Under the pieces are notes generated by a model that saw only the letters and a program-made list of their open reading frames with translations, was not told where the DNA came from and did not search any database. Made by a program: the position numbers and the translations under genes. This document shows, piece by piece, positions 42,401 through 51,545 of a stretch of DNA of 64,000 nt (the first letter of the stretch is position 1; every line of letters begins with the position of its first letter). The DNA is taken from positions 1 to 64,000 of the forward strand of contig JADKAJ010000001.1 of NCBI GenBank assembly GCA_016719165.1, written 5' to 3'. Source of the DNA: Chitinophagaceae bacterium (GTDB taxonomy: Bacteria > Bacteroidota > Bacteroidia > Chitinophagales > Chitinophagaceae).

Positions 42401-43770
42401 AGTATACAGAAGACTTTGGAACAACCCTGCCCGGATATATGGACAGTACGCAGTTGTTGGGAAATAATTTCAAAAGCAGGGAGCCCGGCTTCGGTTATAT
42501 TTTCGGATACCAGCCGGATACCAACTGGATAAATAATTTTGGCGCCAAAGGTCTTTTGTCAAGGGATTCCCTGGTAAGTGCAATGATCCAGCAACGCTAC
42601 AACCAACGGTTGAATATTACCGCACAGGTAAGTCCGTTCCGTGATTTCAATATTGATATCAACCTTGATAAAACATTTGACAAGCAGTATTCTGAATTGT
42701 ATAAAGACACAACGGGAAGTGCCGGCCTCACAAGGTTGAATCCCTATGCCCTGGGTAGTTTCAGTGTGAGTTATATTTCTTACCAGACCTTGTTCAAAAA
42801 ATTTGACCCGAATGTTGTCTCTGAAACATTCAAACAATTTGAGGCGAACAGAAGAATATTATCCGGCAAACTCGGTGGCCTTAATCCTTATCAGACAGGC
42901 GGTACAGACCCTGATGGTTATGTAAAAGGTTATGGTCGTTATGCACAGGATGTGGTGATACCTGCTTTCCTTGCGGCGTACACCAATAAAGACCCGTTGG
43001 GTGTAAAGCTTACAAAAAACAGCAACCCCAATATCAAGGCAAATCCATTCTCCGGTATTTTGCCAAAACCAAACTGGAATATTACCTATACAGGTTTGTC
43101 AAGAATGAAAGGACTGGATAAGATATTTACCAATTTTACCATCCGTCACGGCTATCGCAGCACCTTTAGTATGAATAGCTTTAATACTGCGCTTTTATTT
43201 GCTGATCCTTTCCGGGTTGGTTATCCTTCTTTCAGGGATACGCTTACCGGAAACTTTATACCTTACTTCCTGGTACCCAATATTACAATACAGGAATCCT
43301 TTGATCCGCTGATTGAAATTGATATCACATTCACTAACCAGCTGACTACAGGATTTCAAATTAAAAAAAGCCGTACACTCAGTTTAAGTTTAATTGACTA
43401 TCAGTTGGCGGAGAATCGCTCAACGGAAGTAACATTTAATTTCAACTGGCGTAAAAAGGGTATCCCGCTTATAAAGAATATCAAGATTGGCAAGAACGGA
43501 ATGAAACTGGATAATGATGTTACTTTCCGGATGGATTTCAGCCTTCGTGATGATGCAACTGCTAACAGCAAACTGGACCAGGGAACCGCCTTTGGAACCG
43601 GTGGACAGAAAGTAATACGTATTGCACCCTCTATAGATTATATCCTGAATAACAGGATCAGTATGAAGTTATACTTTGAGCAAAACCGGAATATACCGAA
43701 GATCAGCAGTGCTTTCCCGATCACTAATACAAGAGGTGGATTGCAGGTAAGGATCTCGCTTGCACAGTAA
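36430..43770 (+). CDS. sprA: T9SS outer-membrane translocon protein SprA
   Basis: 2446 residues, typical for SprA (Sov), the giant outer-membrane barrel through which T9SS substrates leave the periplasm and which is required for gliding in flavobacteria. N-terminal signal (TLVVFTMVLASCLQASAG); characteristic early segment RNTFDLRDTAFIKRTIEYDP, RRNGGFDFNMNSQLQM and IPGAQSLFGIKTQLQFGKLF; the C-terminus ends in a barrel strand (GGLQVRISLAQ). The start at TTG 36430 is chosen because it precedes the signal peptide; no upstream ATG exists before the ruvA stop. A low-complexity Gly/Lys/Asn stretch lies near residue 1890-1920. Confidence 0.95.
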   Translation: MNLRTAHIFRTLVVFTMVLASCLQASAGDFKPVFNNRNLFLDDTTRYPIRDRYGDPYSNPSRNTFDLRDTAFIKRTIEYDPKTKQYYIVEKIGNRYYRTPTSFTMEEFVRMQGKKDEEDYFKKRASLLSNMNRRMVRPKFKVSNDWFNRIMGVGPDGKVKIEIKPSGYVDFLAGYQGQNIKNPTLPERARRNGGFDFNMNSQLQMDAQIGEKLKLPINYNTLANFNFENQLKLDFRGKDDDIVKMFQAGNTSFASKGTLIPGAQSLFGIKTQLQFGKLFITTVLANQQSQRQTMGLQGGSAAQRFSLKADEYDENRHFLMSQYFRSNYNTAMKQLPIVNSKVQVLRVEVWVTNRNGSTTDTRDIVAFMDLGEGNPYSPILTGTGDGLPRNDANSLYSSLTTNPNFRNSSLVQNQLTTFGLSPVQDFEKTFARKLQPTDYYFNPQIGFLSLNQPLQPDEVLGVAFQYTYNGRVFQVGEFSQDVPPDTTGNSQRILFLKLLKATSQRTNLPIWELMMKNVYSVGFGQLERQDFMLDMLYEEPSFGEKRYLPPTDVVDPYKGQPIISLVNLDRLNNQNDPQPDGVFDFIEGYTVISSQSRIIFPVLEPFGRDLDYIYPSQAIRDQYLYYPLYDTIKAIAQTYANLNRFKIVGKSKSSGFGSGGGGSEYQLGYNIPRGSVTVSAGGQVLVENVDYEINYDLGTLRVVNQAIINSGVPVNINYENNQAFGFQQKNFLGLRLDYMASNKLTLGGTIVRLGERPFFIKQSYGEDPIKNTMYGFDLDYRNNLPRLTKLLDKLPFYSTKAMSSITTYAEAAVLQPGHARQINSGNQDRSGQVYIDDFEGTRAGIDLRFPLISWTLASIPQGNGLFPESGLNNDLRSGYNRGKLAWYNIEPVLQERRNSNNPLANDPEELSRPETRQVLQKEIFPRRSTQFGEGLLTTFDLAFYPKDLGPYNFEFDPNRVDANGKLRNPKQAWGGMMRNIDQTDFETGNIEYIEFWLQDPFIANTANPNGGQLYFNLGNVSEDVLRDGKRQYENGLPTPTNNARVDESSVWGKVPAIPLQVTNAFSNTATDREFQDVGFDGLQDTAEQRIFTPYLNSLQSNFGTNSPIYQKAQADPSGDNFRAYRDPAFDQQPVTGILQRYKNINNPHGNSPIAENNTQFVNAFTQYPDAEELNRDNTMNEVEEYFQYKVDIRPNMAAGTNFITDVRTPTVTLANGQSRTEKWYLFRIPVDQYQQKIGNIPDFKSIRFIRMFVTGFEDSVVMRFGKLELIRNQWRKFKNKIDTTGNYTTLPAPDPTTVNVLAVNVEENDQRQPIVYRIPPGIERQQQLSNNNVALFLNEQSISMQVCGLPQFESRGVFKTMNLDMRQYGRLSMFIHAESVQNAQPIEDGDLNAVVRIGNDFSGNYYEVRIPLKKTDFGETDSLKIWPEENNLDFSLDDLTDLKTKRNKLGISPSQYYKEVLPNGRSYAILGNPNLGEVRGMLMGVENVTQESVCTEVWFNELRLQQLDEKGGWAALARADIKLADLGLISISGTAKSRGFGTLEQRVNERSREDVYTIDASATIEAGKLLPKKLGLQIPIYAGISRRASTPEYDPYDLDLDLKQKIKDADADKRDSIKNDAQDVTTIKTLNLTNVRKLKTDGKKPKPWSITNFDFNYSYIQTLSHNPLIERDEMRRTRGAIGYTYAPQTKPFEPFKKLIKSKSPWLSLIKDINLNYAPNQVSFRADVFRQFGATRPRNVGGGPYQIPETYNKYFTFDRFYILQWNLTRSIAIDFSATNNARIDEPIGRIDTKLKKDTVRKNLFKGGRNTTYSQDVTISYNVPTNKIPLLDWTTLRANYNTKYNWLASSLLARNLGNTLSNTQTRTINGELKFEELYNKWRFLRAVNTSSPNAGAGNKAAGGGKNQKKGDNKNTDGKTCDDTKNENQVKNQQQVNTEGGIRIDTIRNKKGKIIRIKKRKIKAKKDPNQLPEISNVPKFFLRLATSLKRVGIQYTEDFGTTLPGYMDSTQLLGNNFKSREPGFGYIFGYQPDTNWINNFGAKGLLSRDSLVSAMIQQRYNQRLNITAQVSPFRDFNIDINLDKTFDKQYSELYKDTTGSAGLTRLNPYALGSFSVSYISYQTLFKKFDPNVVSETFKQFEANRRILSGKLGGLNPYQTGGTDPDGYVKGYGRYAQDVVIPAFLAAYTNKDPLGVKLTKNSNPNIKANPFSGILPKPNWNITYTGLSRMKGLDKIFTNFTIRHGYRSTFSMNSFNTALLFADPFRVGYPSFRDTLTGNFIPYFLVPNITIQESFDPLIEIDITFTNQLTTGFQIKKSRTLSLSLIDYQLAENRSTEVTFNFNWRKKGIPLIKNIKIGKNGMKLDNDVTFRMDFSLRDDATANSKLDQGTAFGTGGQKVIRIAPSIDYILNNRISMKLYFEQNRNIPKISSAFPITNTRGGLQVRISLAQ

Positions 43771-43916
43771 AAAGAGCCGAATGCTGAGAACGCAGGTTAA
43801 TGTGTAAAAGCAAAGCAGGAAGTAAAGGAGTTGTTTTAATAAAAAATGGCTGATGTTTTCGAATCGGTCAATGTTAGAATATGAACTTGATCAGAAATTA
43901 TCAGGTCTAAAAAATG

Positions 43917-43951
43917 AAACCCATCTCTTTTGAAGATGGGTTTTGTTTTTT
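43917..43951. terminator. Intrinsic terminator after sprA
   Basis: aaacccatct (43917-43926) pairs with agatgggttt (43934-43943), 7-nt loop, followed by a T-rich tract. It lies between convergent genes and could serve both. Confidence 0.75.
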
Positions 43952-43964
43952 ATATTTTTTATAA

Positions 43965-44468
43965 TCAGGGATTTTGCGGAACCGGAGATCCGGTTTCAGA
44001 ACCAGACCGTTTAAACAGCATGACATAGCCACATAAGTTCTTCTTCTTTTGTTTATTTACCTGTACAGGTTTCATCATGTGAAATTCAGAGAACTGGGGT
44101 ACATATGAATAAACAATTACATTTCCGTCTATCTCTCCCCATCTTTTCTGGCGGTAGATAACCTGTCTTTCCTGCCAGTCATACATTCTTACTTCATACA
44201 GGCGGGAAGAATAATCACCGATAAAAACAAACTGATACCAGCTGCCCTGTGTTAGCGGAACTATCACCGGCATTTCAAACTCACTTTCCATGTTGATAGA
44301 AGCTTCTTTGAGTAAAATGTATCCGTCATTGCCATATAAATTCTTAAGGCTGTCAACCTGTTTACTCATCATATCATTGGAACATGATTGCAGCCGGATT
44401 ACATCTTGTGAAAAGCTGGTACTGTGGAGAAAAATGAATGCAGCAACAATAAGGTACGTTTTGTTCAT
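43965..44468 (-). CDS. Exported hypothetical protein
   Basis: 167 residues from the ATG at 44468, with a signal peptide (MNKTYLIVAAFIFLHSTSFS). The body (KNLYGNDGYILLKEASINME, VPLTQGSWYQFVFIGDYSSR, YEVRMYDWQERQVIYRQKRW) is beta-rich and periplasmic or surface-exposed. No family recognised. The open frame extends 11 codons upstream, but the signal peptide decides the start. Confidence 0.75.
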   Translation of the reverse strand: MNKTYLIVAAFIFLHSTSFSQDVIRLQSCSNDMMSKQVDSLKNLYGNDGYILLKEASINMESEFEMPVIVPLTQGSWYQFVFIGDYSSRLYEVRMYDWQERQVIYRQKRWGEIDGNVIVYSYVPQFSEFHMMKPVQVNKQKKKNLCGYVMLFKRSGSETGSPVPQNP

Positions 44469-44674
44469 AACAGGCTTTATCATGTATTGGAAATACTGCA
44501 TAAATATAGTTGATGCTTTTCCCGCTTTTAAATTTTATAGCGGAAAGTTTGTTATTCAGGTACATTTTCGAAGGGAATATACGGGCAATTTACGGGGCAA
44601 ACGGATAACATAAAGTGCGGAGGACAACTAAGATACCAGATTAATATGAATTGTCATAATAATATTGATAGCTG

Positions 44675-45442
44675 TCAACTATTGAGTTTTCTGTTAAAAT
44701 AGATGGTATTCGCCTGCTGAAGACAGGTGATGGAAAGGTCATTTATGCAAACATGAGGTGGAAGAGAGGCGCAGTAATAGATTACTTCTGCCACGTCATC
44801 ACCTGTAAGGGGGGTAAGACCATCATATATTTGTTTGGCGGTGCCTTCATCTCCTTTAAACCGGACCAGCGAAAATTCAGTTTCTGCAGCCCCGGGATTG
44901 ATAGAAGTTACTTTGATATTATGACGGAGCAGATCAATCCGCATTCCCTGGCTGATTGCATCCACTGCAAACTTGGTAGCGCAATACACATTTCCTTTTT
45001 CATATACTTCTTTACCGGCGATAGAACCCATATTGATGATGTGACCTTTTTTACGAACTGCCATTATTTGTGAAACTGCTTTGGCGACATATAAAAAGCC
45101 TTTCACATTTGTATCGATCATTGTATTCCAGTCGCTGATATCAGCTTCCTCAAAATAATCACGGCCCAGTGCCAGTCCTGCATTATTGACCAGCACATCA
45201 ATAGCCTTCCACTCTTCCGGTATGCTACTGATTGATTCGAATACAGCTTTTTCTTCCCTCACATCAAAGGGTAACTGTAGAACAGCTACATTGTATTTAT
45301 TTTCAATTTCATCGGCCAGTTTTTGAAGCCGGTCAGCTCTTCTGCCGTTAAGAATAAGATCATAACCATGCGTAGCAAACTTGTAAGCACAGGATTTTCC
45401 AAAACCTGAAGTGGCACCGGTGATAAGAACAATTTTTGGCAT
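44675..45442 (-). CDS. Short-chain dehydrogenase/reductase
   Basis: 255-residue NAD(P)-dependent SDR. Cofactor motif TGATSGFGKS at residues 7-16, NNAGLALG, and the catalytic Ser in NMGSIAGKEVYEKG with Tyr-x-x-x-Lys in VYCATKFAVDA. The sequence is like YdfG-type 3-hydroxy acid dehydrogenases acting on serine-like substrates; the substrate is not certain. Stand-alone gene. Confidence 0.9.
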   Translation of the reverse strand: MPKIVLITGATSGFGKSCAYKFATHGYDLILNGRRADRLQKLADEIENKYNVAVLQLPFDVREEKAVFESISSIPEEWKAIDVLVNNAGLALGRDYFEEADISDWNTMIDTNVKGFLYVAKAVSQIMAVRKKGHIINMGSIAGKEVYEKGNVYCATKFAVDAISQGMRIDLLRHNIKVTSINPGAAETEFSLVRFKGDEGTAKQIYDGLTPLTGDDVAEVIYYCASLPPHVCINDLSITCLQQANTIYFNRKLNS

Positions 45443-45567
45443 AGTGGTGAATAGTAAATGGTAAATAATGAGTAGTCGTTCTTTAATGGCTGACTGTAAC
45501 CGATTCAGTCAGCAATTTAAAACAAGAAATCATTTTATTACCTGAGTTGCCAATAAATATTAGGGGA

Positions 45568-48186
45568 TCACCTTATTAATGTCACTGTTCCCTTCTGGAA
45601 AAAGGGCCTGCCTAAATAGTCAATAGCACTGACCATCCATACAAACACACCTGTGTTTTGTTCCCTGCCTCCGATTTTACCATCCCAGCCCTGGCCATTA
45701 GTGGTGGTGGTGAACACCAGTTGCCCCCAGCGGTTGTAAATACTGAAGTAGTTTATTTTTTGAATGCCTACGGCAATTGGCCTTACCTGATCATTAAGGC
45801 CGTCATTGTTGGGCGTAAACCCGGTGGGGACAAATACATATGGAACTGTCTTGAATACTTTTACCATCACAAATGCTGAATCTGCACAACCAAGCTGGTC
45901 GGTCACTACCAGTTTATATCGTACACTATCAATTGAAGAATTATAAATGCCGATGGGATTTGCAATTGTTGTACTGCTAAGGCCTGTGGACGGACTCCAT
46001 ACATAGTTAACACCGCCACTTCCATTGAATTGTAAAGGCTGGCCTACAATAACAATGGTATCCCTGCCTGCAAAAGCCCTTACTCTTGGTAATACAGTTA
46101 CTACCACTGTATCACGGCCCGGTTTTGGGCACCCATGTGTGTCAAATGCAGATAGTATGTATTGTGTGGTTCGTGGTGGAGAGGAGACAGGATTAAGAAT
46201 ATTCGGGTTATTCAAATAGGATGCTGGTGTCCAGGTGAAAGAACTGCCCACTATGTTTCCATTCAACTGTGCAGAGGTATTATAACAAATTGTTGGATCT
46301 GTTCCGGCATCTGCAACAGGGTAGGGAACAGTAGTAACCACTACCTGGTCTGTGGCAGTACATCCTCCTATGGTAGCAGTCACATTATAAGTTGTAGTAT
46401 TATTGGTAACAGCAACCGGGTTGATAATATTGGGATTATTAAGATTGGCTACCGGTGTCCAGTTAAAAGCAAGTCCATCAGAAGTAGCATTCAGCTGAAT
46501 AGCATCACCCTGGCAGATGGTAGTGTCATTGATAGCCTGTAGTGTTACCTGGTTTACCACCCTTACTCTAACCGAGTCCCTGTTTACACAGCCGTTGTCA
46601 TTTAAATTTACATAATACCAGGTGGTACTTGTTGGTGACACAGTAGGAGTGGCAGTAGACGGATCAGTAATATTTATGAGCGGAGTCCAATTGAAATTTC
46701 CTGTACCACTTGCATTTAACTGTACGGCATCGTTACGGCAGATCAGCGTATCCCGGAAACCCAGTGTAATGAGTGGTTTATCCAATACAGTAATATTCAC
46801 CTGCGCAGTATCAATACAGCCTTTGCTGTTGGTTACAATAAGGGACACAGTCCTGGTGCCCGGGTTGGGATAGGTCCATTGCGGGTTTTGAATCCTGGAC
46901 GTGTCAGCCAGTGTTGCTAAATCACCAAAATTCCAGGTCCAGCTATTCACTGTACCGTAACGAGTATTGGTTGTATCTGTAAATTGATAGGGATTTTGAA
47001 AACAACTTCCTGTGGCGATAAAGCCCGGGAAGAAGCCCGGATATACTTTTACAACAGCAGTAGTTGAGTCGGAACATTGTTGATTACGGTTTGTAACCAG
47101 TTTTATGGTATACGTTCCTGTATCTGCATAAGTGTAGGTTGGAGTATTAATATTAGCAGTGTCATTAGAAGCAGCCAGCACACCAAAATCCCAAAAATAA
47201 CTGGTGATATCCGAACTGGGTGTATTATTGGCGAATGACATGGTAAAGCCATCGCAGGTAATATATTGGGGATTTAACGTGGCTTCAATGGGTACACAAT
47301 CACCTACCCTTATGTGAAGTTCTTTTCTGGTCTTACCGATCAATACGCCATTTCTGTATTCGTTTACACATACGCAAACAACATATTCTCCAATGAGAGA
47401 AGGCGCAATGCCACTGATGATACCAGTTCTTGGATTTATAGTAATCCCGGACCCCATCGGCTGCGTTCCGCTAAAAGGAGCCTGGTATGGAACAGAGACA
47501 TACGGTGGATTTGCTGCAGTAACAGGTGCTGCATTGGCTCCTGCATCACCCCCCAGGTAAGCATTGCAGAACTCATAGGATAAAGAATCGCCATTTATAT
47601 CTGAAGCCTGGAATGAATATTGGAAAAAACTGTTCCCGCAGACTACTGCTGTATCATTAACTAAAAAAGATGGGCTGCTGTTCGTCTGTGCGTTTTGGCC
47701 AACTGCTGTTCCGGGTATATTGATAGCAAAAGTATTACCTACACTGCCGCTGCCTGATACATTATTAATTCCTGCAATTCTGCAGCAGCGTTGATAAGCA
47801 ATGATATAGCCATCGGGTGTGGAAGGTAATTCCACTGCTGGCAGATCATAAACCACCACTGTATAATAACAGCCCTGTTGATCTCCTGAAATACAGGGTT
47901 CGTCAGCTACTTTATTCAAATTGTACTGATTGGTGAGGGAGACACTTACATTTTGTATAAATTGGTTATTGCCTGCATTAAATATGCTGAAATTAATGGG
48001 ATTGGAAACCTGTGCCGTTGATGGATTACAGATCATATACACAGTGAGTGTAACCCGGTACCGCAGGTTGGTACCATTGCCCGGTCCCAAATATTCGTAG
48101 GAAAAATAACCTCCTTTTATATGTGCTGCAAAAGAGGTTGAAGACAATGCAAGAAAAATTGTTATTGCAAGTAAAAATCGTTTCAT
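45568..48186 (-). CDS. T9SS type B cargo protein with PKD domains
   Basis: 872 residues with a signal peptide (FLLAITIFLALSSTSFAAHI). PKD-like domains are seen (SYFWDFGVLAASNDTANINT, TYTIKLVTNRNQQCSDSTT, SWTWNFGDLATLADTSRI), followed by repeated Ig-like modules (DTTICQGDAIQLNATSDG, ATNNTTTYNVTATIGG-like). The C-terminal gliding-associated type B sorting domain begins FVPTGFTPNNDGLNDQVRPI and ends FFQKGTVTLIR. The protein should be exported through SprA and displayed on the surface, perhaps as an adhesin. Confidence 0.92.
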   Translation of the reverse strand: MKRFLLAITIFLALSSTSFAAHIKGGYFSYEYLGPGNGTNLRYRVTLTVYMICNPSTAQVSNPINFSIFNAGNNQFIQNVSVSLTNQYNLNKVADEPCISGDQQGCYYTVVVYDLPAVELPSTPDGYIIAYQRCCRIAGINNVSGSGSVGNTFAINIPGTAVGQNAQTNSSPSFLVNDTAVVCGNSFFQYSFQASDINGDSLSYEFCNAYLGGDAGANAAPVTAANPPYVSVPYQAPFSGTQPMGSGITINPRTGIISGIAPSLIGEYVVCVCVNEYRNGVLIGKTRKELHIRVGDCVPIEATLNPQYITCDGFTMSFANNTPSSDITSYFWDFGVLAASNDTANINTPTYTYADTGTYTIKLVTNRNQQCSDSTTAVVKVYPGFFPGFIATGSCFQNPYQFTDTTNTRYGTVNSWTWNFGDLATLADTSRIQNPQWTYPNPGTRTVSLIVTNSKGCIDTAQVNITVLDKPLITLGFRDTLICRNDAVQLNASGTGNFNWTPLINITDPSTATPTVSPTSTTWYYVNLNDNGCVNRDSVRVRVVNQVTLQAINDTTICQGDAIQLNATSDGLAFNWTPVANLNNPNIINPVAVTNNTTTYNVTATIGGCTATDQVVVTTVPYPVADAGTDPTICYNTSAQLNGNIVGSSFTWTPASYLNNPNILNPVSSPPRTTQYILSAFDTHGCPKPGRDTVVVTVLPRVRAFAGRDTIVIVGQPLQFNGSGGVNYVWSPSTGLSSTTIANPIGIYNSSIDSVRYKLVVTDQLGCADSAFVMVKVFKTVPYVFVPTGFTPNNDGLNDQVRPIAVGIQKINYFSIYNRWGQLVFTTTTNGQGWDGKIGGREQNTGVFVWMVSAIDYLGRPFFQKGTVTLIR

Positions 48187-48210
48187 TGATACGTTGGTCG
48201 AAATTGAATT

Positions 48211-49002
48211 TTAAATATCCAGCAAAAATTTCTCCAGAATCTGGTTGCTCTGCTGTGGTTCTTCCAGCATTCCCATGTGGCCGGATCGGTTTAGCATATG
48301 AATGTACGATTTTTCGGGCAGGTGGCATTGCTGCAGGCTGTCTTCGGGTGGTACGGCATTGTCGTATTTGCCGATGATAAAGAGCACAGGCACAGTAGCT
48401 TGCAACAAAATAGCTGTCCGGTCAGGTCGGCTTATCATAGCTTCATAGTAAGAAACGAGTGCAGCGGGTGAAAAGTTGTCCAAACTGCTTATCTGTTTAT
48501 CAATTAACCCGGGGTTTTCAGCTTTGGTCAGGGGTGAAAAAAGGTTGGGGGTGGCGGTTTTTAAAAAAGCAAAAGCCCCGTGCTCATTAATAAATTCAAT
48601 TCCTTTTTGACGGGTGGTTATTTTCTCTTTACTGTCAGCGTAAGCCGAGGAATGGAAAAGACCAAATGCAGTAAGATGATTCCAGTACATTTCTGCAAAT
48701 GCAAGGGTAATATATCCGCCCATACTATGGCCTATCATCACACAGTGATCAATATCTTCTTCATGAATAATTTGATGAAGGACTTCCGCCATGTCTTCCA
48801 GGCTGCTGTTTTCAATTAATTCAGATTTCCCGGAACCGGGCAGATCGGGTATGATTATCCTGAATTTATCTTTTAAAAAATCAACCTGGTTATTCCACAC
48901 GGTTCCATCTTCACCAAAGCCATGCACCAGCATGACCGGGTTGCCTTCTCCGGTGACACGGTAAAATATTTTCTTACCTGTTATTTGGATTTCTTTATTC
49001 AT
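48211..49002 (-). CDS. Alpha/beta hydrolase
   Basis: 263 residues. Oxyanion region MLVHGFGEDGTVWNNQVDFL, nucleophile elbow GHSMGGYITLAF (Ser), acid in FIIGKYDNAVPPED (Asp) and His in NRSGHMGMLEEP. Esterase/lipase-like; the substrate is unknown. Its start overlaps the lnt stop by 8 bp, so it is probably co-transcribed and translationally coupled. Confidence 0.9.
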   Translation of the reverse strand: MNKEIQITGKKIFYRVTGEGNPVMLVHGFGEDGTVWNNQVDFLKDKFRIIIPDLPGSGKSELIENSSLEDMAEVLHQIIHEEDIDHCVMIGHSMGGYITLAFAEMYWNHLTAFGLFHSSAYADSKEKITTRQKGIEFINEHGAFAFLKTATPNLFSPLTKAENPGLIDKQISSLDNFSPAALVSYYEAMISRPDRTAILLQATVPVLFIIGKYDNAVPPEDSLQQCHLPEKSYIHMLNRSGHMGMLEEPQQSNQILEKFLLDI

Positions 49003-50614
49003 GGTCAGTTTGAAGTGCGGGAAATTTCTTTTTGAAAACGACTTTACGGAATTTCAGACTTATGGTATATACCAGTAATAAAATACTGAGTCCGGCCATT
49101 ACCCTGGAAAGTATATCGCCATATCGGACAAAAAAAGTTTTTGATGCAGCATTTACGGGTATGGAAAGCTTATTAGCGGCAGTTGTATTATAAGGTTGCG
49201 GATTATAGACATTCCCGTAAGGATCAATAAAACAACTGATACCGGTATTGGCACTGCGGGCTACCCATGTCCGGGTTTCTATAGCCCGTAATCTTGCATA
49301 GTTCATATGCTGTTTATGTCCCGGCGTTTTCTTCCACCAGCCATCATTAGTAACAATACAGACCAGGTTAGCCCCGTTACGAACATACTTACTCATGAAC
49401 TCACCATAGATGCTTTCGTAACAAATAGAAGGGGCGATCTTATAACCGTTCTTTTCGGTAAGCACAGCTCTTTCAATCTGTTTTGCATAGCCTGCTGTGG
49501 TGCCACCAAATTTTTCAAACCATTTATCTATGAAACGTAAAAACCAGGGCAATGTTTCCACACCGGGTACCAGCATAGATTTATGATAAAAGGAAGAAGC
49601 GCCGTTGCTGTCAAGTAGTACAGCGCCATTATAGGCTTCAAAATACTGACCGCCAAATTCACGGGAATATTTTGTTTTTGCATCAAACATCCTGAAGCTT
49701 TCCACCCCTGTAAGTAAAGAGGTATTAGGATGTCTTTTCAGAAACGACCACAATGGGTTCAGGAAAAAATTTTCCCGCATATTTTGTTCATCAATGCCAT
49801 TTCCCATGTACAAGGCTGTTTCCGGCCAAACTACCAAAGTCGTATTGTTGTCAATTTCTTTTTCACTGATGGCGATCAGTTTTTGTAATTGTGCCTCAAA
49901 AGTGCCGGCAGCAATTTTTTCATAGGGATCAATATTGGGCTGAACGACCACAATGTTAGATTTAGTTGCAGGTAATAATTTACTGGAACTGGTTGGTGTA
50001 AAACCAAGTAATGAAAAAGCAACCGGAGCAATCAGGATAAGAATGCCGGCTACAAGATTTTTATATCTCTTTGTGCCCTCCCTGTTGAAATTATTTTTTA
50101 TATGCCGGAAAAGAAAAATATTAACTACTAAAATCCAAAGGGATCCTCCACTTGTACCGGTATACTCATACCATTGAATCCATTCAGGATGAATGGCAAA
50201 AGCATTGCCAAGTGTTAACCAGGGCCAGCTAAGCCCCCAATCCTGTAAGTGTATATATTCAAAACACATCCAGAAAGCAATAAGTGCAATATAGCCGGGT
50301 AATTCTCCGAGCCATTTTTTAGCGATTTTAAAACCCAACCAGGGCAAGCACATCAGCAGGCTGTTGGCGAGGAAAGCAGAAACGGCTCCCGGAGCCGATG
50401 CGTTCCATATCCACCAGGTGGTAGATACATTCCAGATGAACATGGTTACATACGTTAGCCCAAAGAATTTTTTCCGGCTTTCTATTTTAGATTCCAGCCA
50501 GAGTAAAGGGAGCCATGCAAAGAAAATTATTACACTAAGTGATGAGGCGGGCCAGGCTGCCCAGAGTAGCAATCCCCCGGCTATGGCTATGAAAAGGTTG
50601 ATATATCGTTTCAA
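48995..50614 (-). CDS. lnt: Apolipoprotein N-acyltransferase
   Basis: 539 residues. N-terminal half with several membrane helices (LFIAIAGGLLLWAAWPASSL, LLMCLPWLGFKI), then a nitrilase-type domain with the catalytic triad Glu (VVWPETALYMG), Lys (FYHKSMLVPGVE) and Cys (APSICYESIYGE). Transfers the third acyl chain to lipoproteins in the inner membrane. This matters for the many lipoproteins in the array, but the link is only general. Confidence 0.93.
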   Translation of the reverse strand: MKRYINLFIAIAGGLLLWAAWPASSLSVIIFFAWLPLLWLESKIESRKKFFGLTYVTMFIWNVSTTWWIWNASAPGAVSAFLANSLLMCLPWLGFKIAKKWLGELPGYIALIAFWMCFEYIHLQDWGLSWPWLTLGNAFAIHPEWIQWYEYTGTSGGSLWILVVNIFLFRHIKNNFNREGTKRYKNLVAGILILIAPVAFSLLGFTPTSSSKLLPATKSNIVVVQPNIDPYEKIAAGTFEAQLQKLIAISEKEIDNNTTLVVWPETALYMGNGIDEQNMRENFFLNPLWSFLKRHPNTSLLTGVESFRMFDAKTKYSREFGGQYFEAYNGAVLLDSNGASSFYHKSMLVPGVETLPWFLRFIDKWFEKFGGTTAGYAKQIERAVLTEKNGYKIAPSICYESIYGEFMSKYVRNGANLVCIVTNDGWWKKTPGHKQHMNYARLRAIETRTWVARSANTGISCFIDPYGNVYNPQPYNTTAANKLSIPVNAASKTFFVRYGDILSRVMAGLSILLLVYTISLKFRKVVFKKKFPALQTDHE

Positions 50615-50734
50615 GAGTTGGTTTTCAGAATGAAAAATAATGTAAAGAAAGAATTTCTTTTTTGACTTTAACGTAATATATAGTAATCTAATTTATAATT
50701 TTATAGTATCAATTACCATTAACACCTGCACATC

Positions 50735-51466
50735 ATGAAAAATTATGCCACCGCCATTATCATTGCTATCGCCATTATTGCCGGCGTTTTGTTACTGGGC
50801 AATGCATATAAATACAAATATAAAACCACTGAAACGATTACTGTAACTGGTCTTGCGGAAAAAGATTTTGTAAGTGACCAGATCGTATGGACGGGCGACT
50901 ATAGCCGTAAAACAATGGATTTAAAATCAGCGTATGCACAACTAAAAGTGGATGAGAGTAAGATCCGGAACTACCTGCAGGGAAAGGGTGTGACAGATGC
51001 GGAAATGGTCTTTTCTGCGGTAACTATTGATAAAGAGTTTTCGAACCGCTATGACGAAAACGGAAGGATAACCGGGAGCGAATTTACCGGGTACAACCTG
51101 AAGCAGAAAGTGACTGTTGAATCAAAGAATATTGAGAAAGTTGAAAAGATTTCGAGGGAAGTAACAGAGCTTATTGAGAGCGGGATAGAGTTTAATTCAT
51201 CTTCCCCCTCTTATTTTTATACCAAGCTGTCTGAATTAAAGATCGACCTGCTTGCAAAAGCCAGTGCAGATGCTAAACAAAGGGCAACTACAATCGCAAA
51301 AAATTCCGGCAGTGGATTAGGCAGTATCAAAAAAGCTAATATGGGGGTGTTTCAGATCACGGGTCAAAACAGCGATGAAGATTACAGCTACGGCGGGGTA
51401 TTTAATACTACATCAAAGAATAAAACAGCATCAATCACTATTAAAATTGATTACGCAGTAAAATAA
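50735..51466 (+). CDS. SIMPL domain (DUF541) protein
   Basis: 243 residues with an N-terminal membrane helix or uncleaved signal (ATAIIIAIAIIAGVLLLGNA). SIMPL/DUF541 signature: ETITVTGLAEKDFVSDQIVW near the front and LSELKIDLLAKASADAKQRA, TTIAKNSGSGLGSIKKANMG near the end. Periplasmic; the family's role is not settled. Followed by a bidirectional terminator. Confidence 0.9.
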   Translation: MKNYATAIIIAIAIIAGVLLLGNAYKYKYKTTETITVTGLAEKDFVSDQIVWTGDYSRKTMDLKSAYAQLKVDESKIRNYLQGKGVTDAEMVFSAVTIDKEFSNRYDENGRITGSEFTGYNLKQKVTVESKNIEKVEKISREVTELIESGIEFNSSSPSYFYTKLSELKIDLLAKASADAKQRATTIAKNSGSGLGSIKKANMGVFQITGQNSDEDYSYGGVFNTTSKNKTASITIKIDYAVK

Positions 51467-51480
51467 TTTCTTTCAATAAT

Positions 51481-51520
51481 AAAACAGCCTGCCATATAAT
51501 AATGGCAGGCTGTTTTAGTT
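51481..51520. terminator. Bidirectional intrinsic terminator
   Basis: Perfect 15-bp stem (51481-51495 with 51502-51516) and 6-nt loop, A-run on one side and T-run on the other, between convergent genes. Confidence 0.88.
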
Positions 51521-51545
51521 AAATGTATTTGTTGGGAATGCGATA